Below are positions 25,441 to 37,045 of a stretch of 64,000 nt of DNA, piece by piece; position 1 is the first letter of the stretch, and every line of letters begins with the position of its first letter. The stretch spans positions 10,924,501-10,988,500 of the forward strand of contig OY756958.1 of the NCBI GenBank assembly GCA_963580455.1. Direction: 5' to 3'. The DNA is from Euonymus europaeus. Taxonomy: Eukaryota; Streptophyta; Magnoliopsida; Celastrales; Celastraceae. The translations under genes were made by a program, and so were the position numbers. The notes under the pieces are model-generated. The model was given only the letters and a program-made list of their open reading frames with translations, ran no database searches and had not been told where the DNA came from.

Positions 25441-26800
25441 GTACACTTTTTATTCTTCTTCTATGCCAAGTTTTACGAGTATATGCTTGCTGGATTATTT
25501 TTATTCCAAAAGCCCAACTATCAATAGGAAATGGGCAAAACTGTTAAAAGGTATTCCATAGTGAGAGTTCAGCAATTCCGGACCATAAAAGTTGCTCGGT
25601 GTACACTTTTTATTGTTCTTCTATGTCAAATTTTACGACTATAAGCATCCTAGATTATTTCGATTTCAAAACCTCAACTTTATATGACAAATGGACAAAA
25701 ACGTTAAAAGCTCCTCCATAGAGAGAGTTGTGCAACTTCGGACTATCAAAGTTGCTCTGTGTACAATTTTTATTGTTCTTCTATGTCAAATTTTATCAGT
25801 ATAAGCTGCTTAGATTATTTCGATGCCAAAACCCCAACTTTCTATGACAAATGGACAAAAACGTTAAAAGCTACTCCATAGAGAGAGTTGTGCAACTTCG
25901 GACCATAAAAGTTGCTCGGTGTACACTTTTTATTGTTATTCTATGTCAAATTTTACGAGTATAAGCTTCCTAGATTATTTCGATGCCAAAACCCCAACTT
26001 TCTATGATAACTGGACAAAACCGTTTAAAGGTCCTCCATAGAGTGAGTTGAGCAACTTCGAACTATCAAAGTTGCTCGGTGTACACTTTTTATTGTTCTT
26101 CTATGTCAAATTTTACGAGTATATGATTCCTAGATTATTTCGATTCCAAAACCCCAACTTTCTATGACAAATGGACAAAACCGTTTAAAGCTACTCCATA
26201 GAGAGAGTTGAGCAACTTCGGACCATAAAAGTTGCTCGGTGTACACTTTTTATTGTTCTTCTATGTCAAATTTTACGACTATAAGCATCCTTGATTATTT
26301 CGATGCCAAAACACCAACTATCAATGACAAATCGACAAAAACGTTAAAAGCTACTCCATAGAGAGAGTTGAGCAACTTCGGACCATAAAAGTTGCTCTGT
26401 GTACACTTTTTATTCTTCTTCTATGCCAAGTTTTACGAGTATATGCTTGCTGGATTATTTTTATTCCAAAAGCCCAACTATCAATAGGAAATGGGCAAAA
26501 CTGTTAAAAGGTATTCCATAGTGAGAGTTCAGCAATTCCGGACCATAAAAGTTGCTCGGTGTACACTTTTTATTGTTCTTCTATGTCAAATTTTACGACT
26601 ATAAGCATCCTAGATTATTTCGATTTCAAAACCTCAACTTTATATGACAAATGGACAAAAACGTTAAAAGCTCCTCCATAGAGAGAGTTGTGCAACTTCG
26701 GACTATCAAAGTTGCTCTGTGTACAATTTTTATTGTTCTTCTATGTCAAATTTTATCAGTATAAGCTGCTTAGATTATTTCGATGCCAAAACCCCAACTT
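25441..26800 (+). repeat. 960-bp spaced duplication in block C
   Basis: The run beginning CTTCTTCTATGCCAAG (about 25454) and continuing through GTTCAGCAATTCC and TTTTATCAGTATAAGCTGC recurs exactly 960 bp later, at 25441-25840 and 26401-26800. A third copy lies at 28001-28400 as part of the 1600-bp duplication. The spacing is six monomers. Confidence 0.82.
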
Positions 26801-29218
26801 TCTATGACAAATGGACAAAACCGTTTAAAGCTCCTCCATAGAGTGAGTTGTGCAACTTCGGACTAGCAAAGTTGCTCGTTGTACACTTTTTATTGTTCTT
26901 CTATGTCAAATTTTACGAGTATATGCTGGCTGGATTATTTTGATTCCAAAACCCCATCTACCAATCAGAAATGGGCAAAACCGTTAAAAGCTACTCCATA
27001 TTGAGAGTTGAGCAATTCCGGACCACAAAAGTTCCTCGGTGTACACTTTTTATTGTTCTTCTATGTCAAATTTTACGAGTATAAGCTTCCTAGATTATTT
27101 CGATGCCAAAACCTCAACTTTCTATGATAAATGGACCAAACCGTTTAAAACTCCTCCATAGAGTGAGTTGAGCAACTTCGGACTATCAAAGTTGCTCGGT
27201 GTACACTTTTTATTATTCTTCTATGTCAAATTTTACCAGTATAAGCTGCTTAGATTATTTCGATGCCAAAACCCCAACTTTCTATGACAAATGGACAAAA
27301 CCATTTAAAGCTCCTCCATAGAGTGAGTTGTACAACTTCGGACTATCAAAGTTGCTCGTTGTACACTTTTTATTGTTCTTCTATGTCAAATTTTACGAGT
27401 ATATGCTGGCTGGATTATTTTGATTCCAAAACTCCCATCTACCAATAAGAAATGGGCAAAACCGTTAAAAGCTACTCCATAGTGAGAGTTGAGCAATTCC
27501 GGAACATAAAATTCCTCGGTGTACACTTTTTATTATTCTTCTATGTCAAATTTTACGAGTATAAGCTTTCTAGATTATTTCGATGCCAAAACCCCAACTT
27601 TCTATGATAAATGGACCAAACCGTTTAAAGGTCCTCCATAGAGTGAGTTGAGCAACTTCGAACTATCAAAGTTGCTCGGTGTACACTTTTTATTGTTCTT
27701 CTATGTCAAATTTTACGAGTATATGATTCCTAGATTATTTCGATTCCAAAACCCCAACTTTCTATGACAAATGGACAAAACCGTTTAAAGCTACTCCATA
27801 GAGAGAGTTGAGCAACTTCGGACCATAAAAGTTGCTCGGTGTACACTTTTTATTGTTCTTCTATGTCAAATTTTACGACTATAAGCATCCTTGATTATTT
27901 CGATGCCAAAACACCAACTATCAATGACAAATCGACAAAAACGTTAAAAGCTACTCCATAGAGAGAGTTGAGCAACTTCGGACCATAAAAGTTGCTCTGT
28001 GTACACTTTTTATTCTTCTTCTATGCCAAGTTTTACGAGTATATGCTTGCTGGATTATTTTTATTCCAAAAGCCCAACTATCAATAGGAAATGGGCAAAA
28101 CTGTTAAAAGGTATTCCATAGTGAGAGTTCAGCAATTCCGGACCATAAAAGTTGCTCGGTGTACACTTTTTATTGTTCTTCTATGTCAAATTTTACGACT
28201 ATAAGCATCCTAGATTATTTCGATTTCAAAACCTCAACTTTATATGACAAATGGACAAAAACGTTAAAAGCTCCTCCATAGAGAGAGTTGTGCAACTTCG
28301 GACTATCAAAGTTGCTCTGTGTACAATTTTTATTGTTCTTCTATGTCAAATTTTATCAGTATAAGCTGCTTAGATTATTTCGATGCCAAAACCCCAACTT
28401 TCTATGACAAATGGACAAAACCGTTTAAAGCTCCTCCATAGAGTGAGTTGTGCAACTTCGGACTAGCAAAGTTGCTCGTTGTACACTTTTTATTGTTCTT
28501 CTATGTCAAATTTTACGAGTATATGCTGGCTGGATTATTTTGATTCCAAAACCCCATCTACCAATCAGAAATGGGCAAAACCGTTAAAAGCTACTCCATA
28601 TTGAGAGTTGAGCAATTCCGGACCACAAAAGTTCCTCGGTGTACACTTTTTATTGTTCTTCTATGTCAAATTTTACGAGTATAAGCTTCCTAGATTATTT
28701 CGATGCCAAAACCTCAACTTTCTATGATAAATGGACCAAACCGTTTAAAACTCCTCCATAGAGTGAGTTGAGCAACTTCGGACTATCAAAGTTGCTCGGT
28801 GTACACTTTTTATTATTCTTCTATGTCAAATTTTACCAGTATAAGCTGCTTAGATTATTTCGATGCCAAAACCCCAACTTTCTATGACAAATGGACAAAA
28901 CCATTTAAAGCTCCTCCATAGAGTGAGTTGTACAACTTCGGACTATCAAAGTTGCTCGTTGTACACTTTTTATTGTTCTTCTATGTCAAATTTTACGAGT
29001 ATATGCTGGCTGGATTATTTTGATTCCAAAACTCCCATCTACCAATAAGAAATGGGCAAAACCGTTAAAAGCTACTCCATAGTGAGAGTTGAGCAATTCC
29101 GGAACATAAAATTCCTCGGTGTACACTTTTTATTATTCTTCTATGTCAAATTTTACGAGTATAAGCTTTCTAGATTATTTCGATGCCAAAACCCCAACTT
29201 TCTATGATATATGGACCA
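26019..29218 (+). repeat. 1600-bp (ten-monomer) perfect-looking tandem duplication
   Basis: Unit 1 is about 26019-27618 and unit 2 about 27619-29218, with an offset of exactly 1600 bp. I compared the rows across both units and saw no difference until the right edge, where GATAAATGG becomes GATATATGG near 29210. Even rare variants are shared, such as GACTAGCAAAG at 26862/28462 and ACTCCCATCTACC at 27431/29031. This implies either a very recent exchange or an assembly duplication. Confidence 0.88.
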
Positions 29219-32200
29219 AACCGTTTAAAGCTCCTCCATAGAGTGAGTTGAGCAACTTCGGACTATCAAAGTTGCTCAGTGTACACTTTTTATTGTTCTT
29301 CTATGTCAAATTTTATGAGTATAAGCTTCCTAGATTATTTCGATTCCAAAACCCCAACTTTCTTTGACAAATGGACAAAACCGTTTAAAGCTACTCCGTA
29401 GAGAGAGTTGAGCAACTTCGGACCATAAAAGTTGCTCGGTGTACACTTTTTATTGTTCTTCTATGTCAAATTTTACGAGTATAAGCTTCCTAGATTATTT
29501 CGATGCCAAAACACCAACTATCAATGACAAATCGACAAAAACGTTAAAAGCTACTCCATAGAGAGAGTTGTGCAACTTCGGACCATAAAAGTTGCTTGGT
29601 GTACACTTTTTATTGTTATTCTATGTCAAATTTTACGAGTATAAGCTTCCTAGATTATTTCGATGCCAAAACCCCAACTTTCTTTGATAAATTGACAATC
29701 GTTTAAAGGTCCTCCATAGAGTGAGTTGAGCAACTTCGGACTATCAAAGTTGCTCGGTGTACACTTTTTATTGTTCTTCTATGTCAAATTTTACGAGTAT
29801 AAGATTCCTAGATTATTTCGATTCCAAAACACCAACTTTCTATGACAAATGGACAAAACCGTTTAATGCTACTCCATAGAGAGAGTTGAGCAACTTCGGA
29901 CCATAAAAGTTGCTCGGTGTACACTTTTTATTGTTCTTCTATGTCAAATTTTACGACTATAAGCATCCTAGATTATTTCGATGCCAAAACCCCAACTTTC
30001 TATGAAAAATGGACAAAACCGTTTAAAAGCTCCACAATAGAGTGAGTAGTGCAACCTCTGACTATCAAAGTTGCTCGGTGTACACTTTTTATTGTTATTC
30101 TATGTCAAATTTTACGAGTATAAGCTTCCTAGATTATTTCGATGTCAAAACCTCAACTTTCTATGATAAATGGACAAAATCGTTTAAAGGTCCTCCATAG
30201 AGTGAGTTGAGCAACTTCGGACTATCAAAGTTGCTCGGTGTACACTTTTTATTGTTCTTCTATGTCAAATTTTACGAGTATAAGATTCCTAGATTATTTC
30301 GATTCCAAAACCCCAACTTTCTATGACAAATGGACAAAACCGTATAAAGCTACTCCATAGAGAGAGTTGAGCAACTTCGGACCATAAAAGTTGCTCGGTG
30401 TACACTTTTTATTGTTCTTCTATGTCAAATTTTACAAGTATAAGCTTCCTAGATTATTTCGATGCCAAAACACCAACTATCAATGACAAATCGACAAAAA
30501 CGTTAAAAGCTACTCCATAGAGAGAGTTGTGCAACTTCGGACCATAAAAGTTGCTCGGTGTACACTTTTTATTGTTATTCTATGTCAAATTTTATGAGTA
30601 TAAGCTTTCTAGATTATTTCGATGCCAAAACCCCAACTTTCTATGAAAAATGGACAAAACCGTTTAAAAGCTCCACCATAGAGTGAGTAGTGCAACCTCT
30701 GACTATCAAAGTTGCTCGGTGTACACTTTTTATTGTTCTTCTATGTCAAATTTTACGAGTATAAGATTCCTAGATTATTTCGATTCCAAAACCCCAACTC
30801 TCTATGACAAATGGACAAAACCGTTTAAAGCAACTCCATAGAGAGAGTTGAGCAACTTCGGACCATAAAAGTTGCTCGGTGTACACTTTTTATTGTTCTT
30901 CTATGTCAAATTTTACGACTATAAGCATCCTAGATTATTTCGATGCCAAAATCCCAACTTTCTATGAAAAATGGACAAAACCGTTTAAAAGCTCCACCAT
31001 AGAGTGAGTAGTGCAACCTCTGACTATCAAAGTTGCTCGGTGTACACTTTTTATTGTTATTCTATGTCAAATTTTACGAGTATAAGCTTCCTAGATTATT
31101 TCGATGCCAAAACCCCAACTTTCTATGATAAATGGACAAAATCGTTTAAAGGTCCTCCATAGATTGAGTTGAGCAACTTCGGACTATCAAAGTTGCTCGG
31201 TGTACACTTTTTATTGTTCTTCTATGTCAAATTTTACGAGTATAAGATTCCTAGATTATTTCGATTCCAAAACTCCAACTTTCTATGACAAATGGACAAA
31301 ACCGTTTAAAGCTACTCCATAGAGAGAGTTGAGCAACTTCGGACCATAAAAGTTGCTCGGTGTACACTTTTTATTGTTCTTCTATGTCAAATTTTACGAG
31401 TATAAGCTTCCTAGATTATTTCGATGCCAAAACACCAACTATCAATGACAAATCGACAAAAACGTTAAAAGCTACCCCATAGAGAGAGTTGTGCAACTTC
31501 GGACCATAAAAGTTGCTCGGTGTACACTTTTTATTGTTATTCTATGTCAAATTTTACGAGTATAAGCTTCCTAGATTATTTCGATGCCAAAACCCCAACT
31601 TTCTATGATAAATGGACAAAATCGTTTAAAGGTCCTCCATAGAGTGAGTTGAGCAACTTCGGACTATCAAAGTTGCTCGGTGTACACTTTTTTTTGTTCT
31701 TCTATGTCAAATTTTACGAGTATAAGATTCCTAGATTATTTCGATTCCAAAACCCCAACTTTCTATGACAAATGGACAAAACCGTTTAATGCTACTCCAT
31801 AGAGAGAGTTGAGCAACTTCGGACCATAAAAGTTGCTCGGTGTACACTTTTTATTGTTCTTCTATGTCAAATTTTACGACTATAAGTATCCTAGATTATT
31901 TCGATGCCAAAACCCCAACTTTCTATGAAAAATGGACAAAACCGTTTAAAAGCTCCACCATAGAGTGAGTAGTGCAACCTCTGACTATCAAAGTTGCTCG
32001 GTGTACACTTTTTATTGTTCTTCTATGTCAAATTTTACGAGTATAAGCTTGCTGGATTATTTTGATTCCAAAACCCCAACTATCAATAAGAAATGGGCAA
32101 AACCGTTAAAAGCTACTCCATGGTGAGAGTTGACCAATTCCGGACCATAAAAGTTCCTCGGTGTACACTTTTTATTGTTCTTGCATGTCAAATTTTACGA

Positions 32201-35200
32201 GTATAAGCTTCCTAGATTATTTCGATGCCAAAACTCCAACTTTCTATGACAAATTGGCAAAAATGTTAAAAGCTCCTCCATAGAGTGAGTTGTGCAACTT
32301 CGCACTATCAAAGTTGCTCGGTGTACACTTTTTATTGTTCTTCTATCTCAAATTTTACGACTATAAGCTTCCTAGATTATTTCGATGTGAAAACACCAAC
32401 TTTACAAGACAAATGGGCAAAAACATTAAAAGCTCCTCCATAGAGAGAGTTGAGCAACTTCTAATCATCAAAGTCGCTCCGTGTACGCTTTTTATTGTTC
32501 TTCTATGTCAAATTTTACGAGTATATGCTTGCTGGATTATTTTTATTCCAAAAGCCCAACTATCAATAGGAAATGGGCAAAACCTTTCAAAGGTATTCCA
32601 TAGTGAGAGTTGAGCAATTCCGGACCATAAAAGTCGCTCGGTGTACACTTTTTATTGTTCTTCTATGTCAAATTTTACGACTATAAGCATCCTAGATTAT
32701 TTCGATTTCAAAACCTCAACTTTATATGACAAATGGACAAAACCGTTTAAAGCTTCTCCATAGAAAGAGTTGAGCAACTTCGGACCATAAAAGTTGCTCG
32801 GTGTACACTTTTTATTCTTCTTCTATGTCAAATTTTACAACTATAAGCATCCTAGATTATTTCGATGCCAAAACATCAACTTTCTATGACAAATGGACAA
32901 AATTGTTAAAAGCTCCTCCATAGAGAGAGTTGTGCAACTTCGGACTATCAAAGTTGCTCGATGTACACTTTTTATTGTTCTTCTATGTCAAATTTTACGA
33001 GTATAAGCTTGCTAGATTATTTTGATTCCAAAACCCCAACTATCAATAAGAAATGGGCAAAACCGTTAAAAGGTACTCCATAGTGAGAGTTGAGCAATTC
33101 CGGACCATAAATGTTGCTCGGTGTACACTTTTTATTGTTCTTCTATCTCAAATTTTACGAGTATAAGCTTCCTAGATTATTTCGATTCAAAAATCCCAAC
33201 TTTCTATGACAAATGGACAAAAACGTTAAAAGCTCCTCCATAGAGAGAGTTGTGCAACTTCGGACTATCAAAGTTGCTCTGTGTACAATTTTTATTGTTC
33301 TTCTATGTCAAATTTTACCAGTATAAGCTGCTTAGATTATTTCGATGCCAAAACCCCAACTTTCTATGACAGATGGACAAAACCGTTTAAAGCTCCTCCA
33401 TAGAGTGAGTTGTGCAACTTCGGTCTATCAAAGTTGCTCGTTGTACACTTTTTATTGTTCTTCTATGTCAAATTTTACGAGTATATGCTTGCTGGATTAT
33501 TTTGATTCCAAAACCCCAACTATCAAAAAGAAATGGGCAAAACCGTTAAAAGCTACTCCATAGTGAGAGTTGAGCAATTCCGGACCATAAAAGTTCATCG
33601 GTGTACATTTTTTATTCTTCTTCTACGTCAAATTTTACGAGTATAAGCTTCCTAGATTATTTCGGCGCCAAAACCCCAACTTTGTATGACAAATGGACAA
33701 AACCGTTTAAAGCTCCTCCATAGAGTGAGTTGAGCAACTTCGGACTATCAAAGTTGATCGGTGTACACTTTTTATTGTTCTTCTATGTCAAATTTTACGA
33801 GTATAAGCTTTTTAGATTATTTCGATTCCAAAACCCCAATTTCTATGACAAAAGGACAAAACCGTTTAAAGCTCCTCCATAGAGTGAGTTGAGCAACTTC
33901 GGACTATCAAAGTTTCTCGGTGTACACATTTTGTTGTTCTTCTATCTCAAATTTTACGACTATAAGCTTCCTAGATTATTTCGATGTGAAAACACCAACT
34001 TTACAAGACAAATGAGCAAAAACATTAAAAGCTCCTCCATAGAGAGAGTTGAGCAACTTCTAATCATCAAAGTCGCTCGGTGTACGCTTTTTATTGTTCT
34101 TCTATGTCAAATTTTACGAGTATATGCTTGCTGGATTATTTTTATTCCAAAAGCCCAACTATCAATAGGAAATGGGCAAAACCGTTAAAAGGTATTCCAT
34201 AGTGAGAGTTGAGCAATTCCGAACCATAAAAGTTGCTCGGTGTACACTTTTTATTGTTCTTCTATGTCAAATTTTACGACTATAAGCATCCTAGATTATT
34301 TCGATTTCAAAACCTCAACTTTATATGACAAATGGACAAAATCGTTTAAAGCTTCTCCATAGAGAGAGTTGAGCAACTTCGGACCATAAAAGTTGCTCGT
34401 TGTACACTTTTTATTCTTCTTCTATGTCAAATTTTACGACTATAAGCATCCTAGATTATTTCGATGCCAAAACCCCAACTTTCTATGACAAATGGACAAG
34501 AACGTTAAAAGCTCCTCCAAAGAGAGAGTTGTGCAACTTCAAACTATCAAAGTTGCTCGATGTACACTTTTTATTGTTCTTCTATGTCAAATTTTACGAG
34601 TATAAGCTTGCTAGATTATTTTGATTCCAAAACCCCAACTATCAATAAGAAATAGGCAAAACCGTTAAAAGGTACTCCATAGTGAGAGTTGAGCAATTTC
34701 GGACCATAAAAGTTGCTCGGTGTACACTTTTTATTGTTCTTCTATGTCAAATTTTACGACTATAAGCATCCCAGATTATTTCGATGCCAAAACTCCAACT
34801 TTCTATGACAAATGGACAAAAACGTTAAAACCTCCTCCATAGAGTGAGTTGTGAAACTTCGGACTATCAAAGTTGCTCGTTGTACACTTTTTATTGTTCT
34901 TCTATGTCAAATTTTACGAGTATAAGCTTCCTAGATTATTTCGATTCCAAAACCCCAACTTTCTATGACAAATGGACAAAAACGTTAAAAGCTCCTCCAT
35001 AGAGTGAGTTGTGCAACTTCGGGCTATGAAAGTTGCTCGGTGTACACTTTTTATTGTTCTTCTATCTCAAATTTTTCGACTATAAGCATCCTAGATTATT
35101 TCGATTTAAAAACCTCAACTTTATATGACAAATGGACAAAACCGTTTAAAGCTGTTGAAACATAGGATTCAAGCTTAGGTTTGATGAATTTCGAAAATGC

Positions 35201-35748
35201 TAAGTGGCTTAATATGTGTGTGAAATGTTTAATTCATGTAGACTTGATTCTATATATGGTAACTCATGTGATCTTAGTCTTATATTTATGATCTACACTT
35301 TAATAATAGATCAAAACATTCCCATATATATATGCACGTTTTTCTTTCATATAGTTGCCATATATGTGTTTAATTTATGGAAACTAACTTTTGTGTTGAA
35401 GAATGTTAGAAATCCTTTTGGATTATCTTTTGAGAGTTTGTAGGAATGAAATATGGAAAGAGATCAAATCTTGTTTTTAATATGGAAAGAATCAAGAGGT
35501 GACAAAGTATTATGGAAATATATCACAAGAAGAGCTGGAATTGTCATTTTCCTATCCAATGGAAGTCAAATTCGAATTTCAACAAACTACAATCATGGTG
35601 TCAATATCAAATCAAGGAGAAGATCATCTCTAGCATTGAAGGTGTCCCTACACACCAAGAAGGTCAAGTTCCATATTACAAAGAAGGAAATAAAAAATTC
35701 TGGAGCTGATTTCAAAATTAAGGAGACAAGATCATAAAGGAAAATCAA

Positions 35749-35924
35749 GTTGAAGATTCATTCAAGCTTTCCAGCAAGGAAACAAGAAAGTCAAGCCAAC
35801 CTTCATTGATCAAATCTAGAAGAAGATAATCCAGCTGTTGAAGATTCATTCAAGCTTTCCAGCAAGGAAACAAGAAAGTCAAGCCAACCTTCATTGATCA
35901 AATCTAGAAGAAGATAATCCAGCT
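35749..35924 (+). repeat. 88-bp tandem duplication inside the LTR
   Basis: Copy 1 is 35749-35836 and copy 2 is 35837-35924. Each begins GTTGAAGATTCATTCAAG and ends GATAATCCAGCT, with no difference seen. The next bases (GTTGGA) diverge from the unit start (GTTGAA). It lies upstream of the TATA-like box, within the presumed U3 region, where tandem duplications often contain promoter elements. Effect on transcription is unknown. Confidence 0.9.
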
Positions 35925-36172
35925 GTTGGAGGGATTTTTCTACACACAAAAAGAGATCTTAGACATTTCATCAAGAAGCAAAAAGTCAAGCCAAATTTAT
36001 TTTGACAAAAATGTGTGAATGACTGATTTTCTAAAAACCATCAAGGCTCTAGACTATCCTAGCTGTCCATCACCTTTTTCCATTCCAAAATTTCGGCCAG
36101 CTCACTCTCCAAAAAGATTTTGCAAGAAAATCCTTCCCTCTCTTACCCATTGAGCTGTCTTTGGCCTAACCC

Positions 36173-36180
36173 TATTTAAA
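36173..36180 (+). promoter_or_regulatory. Putative TATA box of the LTR
   Basis: TATTTAAA lies in a C/T-rich context, about 1,020 bp from the LTR 5' end. It is the best TATA-like candidate that leaves enough downstream length for R and U5. The assignment rests on position and sequence only. Confidence 0.45.
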
Positions 36181-36568
36181 GCATCATTTTCTTCAAGCCA
36201 AACCAAGAAAAACGTGAGACATCATTTCTAAACCATATTCATACACATTTGAATTCTCTCTCTTGAGTTCTATCCTTTTCATAACCCTTTTGCAAGAGAG
36301 CTTTGAGAAAAACGTTTTTGGGAGAGCCTACTGCTACATACTTGCTGAAACCTTGAGCCTATTGTTCTTGAGCCTATCATTCCTATATTGCTACCAAAGA
36401 GCCTACCTTGAGCCTTATTGATCACATACACTAGACTATTGAGTCACATCTTTTATTTGTTTATTGAGCTGTGAAGGTTGGTTGATTCAGCCACAAAATC
36501 AACAAATTGTATCTTGTACTCATTATCACTCATAGTGGAGGTGTTGGCAAGTCCCTTTGAAGGAGGGC

Positions 36569-36597
36569 CGTGGATGTACTCAGATTGAGGAACCACG
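36569..36597 (+). other. Short inverted repeat in the LTR 3' half (CGTGG/CCACG)
   Basis: CGTGG (36569-36573) and CCACG (36593-36597) can pair around a 19-nt loop. They sit in the motif GCCGTGGATGT...GAGGAACCACGTAAAAATC. A similar GTGGA...ACCACG arrangement is common near the 3' part of many plant copia LTRs from memory, which supports the LTR call. Confidence 0.5.
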
Positions 36598-36694
36598 TAA
36601 AAATCTCGGTGTCACTCTCTATCCTTTACTACTTCCTCCTTTTGATTGTTGTTTAAATACATAACTGTTTCAAAATCATACAAGGGTAAATTAA

Positions 36695-36700
36695 AATAAA
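36695..36700 (+). promoter_or_regulatory. Candidate polyadenylation signal of the LTR
   Basis: AATAAA in an A-rich stretch about 520 bp downstream of the TATA-like box. The position is plausible for the R region of a long LTR. Plant signals are loose, so this is a weak assignment. Confidence 0.3.
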
Positions 36701-37032
36701 ATTAGTCTATATATAATTAGAGTTTTTAGAAACGTAAAAGAAATCAAATTTTTATATTGCCCTATATTGTGTTTTTATTACTAATCAAGTTATTTTGAGT
36801 GTGCAGCACTAACATCACTCTTAGGTGTGTTGGAGGAAATTATAAGGCCTGGCTCATCAAAAGCTCTACATTTGGTTATTCTTAAAATTGATTATTTTAT
36901 CGTTGTATGAGTTTTTGATTTAAAGAGTTGTTTCATTGAATTGTGCATACATTTAAAACTTGTCGAATCTTATTGAATATTAATTTGTGATTTTGTGTGT
37001 AACACTTTAAAATTTGGCATAATCTTAATTCA

Positions 37033-37045
37033 CCCCCCCCCCCCC
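37033..37045 (+). other. Run of 13 C near the LTR 3' end
   Basis: Thirteen consecutive C bases followed by TCTTAAGG, 26 bp before the LTR terminus. C-tracts in this position are common in Sirevirus-type LTRs. The exact length is prone to sequencing error. Confidence 0.8.

Larger units (their letters stand above)
1..35152 (+). repeat. 160-bp satellite array, left part (about 220 monomers)
   Basis: Continuous head-to-tail tandem array of a monomer of about 160 bp. Every monomer carries the same ordered landmarks: TGTACA, then CTATGTCAAATTTTACGAG, an AAGCTT site, CTAGATTATTTCGATGCC, AACTTTCTATGACAAATGG, TTTAAAGC, CCATAGAG, and a dyad GAGCAACTT/AAGTTGCTC. I saw no inverted monomer. Length drifts by a few bases through small indels: an extra A in AAGAAGTATAAG variants, an extra T in the T-run, and a missing base in GACAATTTCGG variants. 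The array enters the window mid-monomer, so it extends upstream. Plant satellites of this size are typically centromeric or heterochromatic; that location is inferred. I do not recognise the family by name. Confidence 0.97.
22171..35152 (+). repeat. Satellite block C, diverged subfamily
   Basis: About 81 monomers, many with C-specific variants: GCTTGCTGGATTATTTT, CAATAAGAAATGGGC or CAATAGGAAATGGGC, AGTGAGAGTTGAGCAATTCC, GAAACCTCAACTTTATATG-like words and GTGAGTAGTGCAACC. The dyad is frequently imperfect here. Local higher-order order is present, with 960- and 1600-bp spacings, but monomers are more varied than in blocks A and B. The block ends abruptly at GTTTAAAGC, where the LTR starts. No gene is seen. 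Confidence 0.83.

Noticed and set aside
1..35152. Telomeric or rDNA spacer origin of the repeat
   Set aside because: No TTTAGGG-type telomere units and no rRNA gene sequence are seen anywhere in the window, so there is no support for either origin.
35453..35737. A 94-codon open frame inside the LTR, with a second overlapping frame at 35512-35709, and one at 35216-35443
   Set aside because: They lie in the presumed U3 of a solo LTR and show no recognisable domain. LTRs normally do not encode proteins, and the frames overlap each other.
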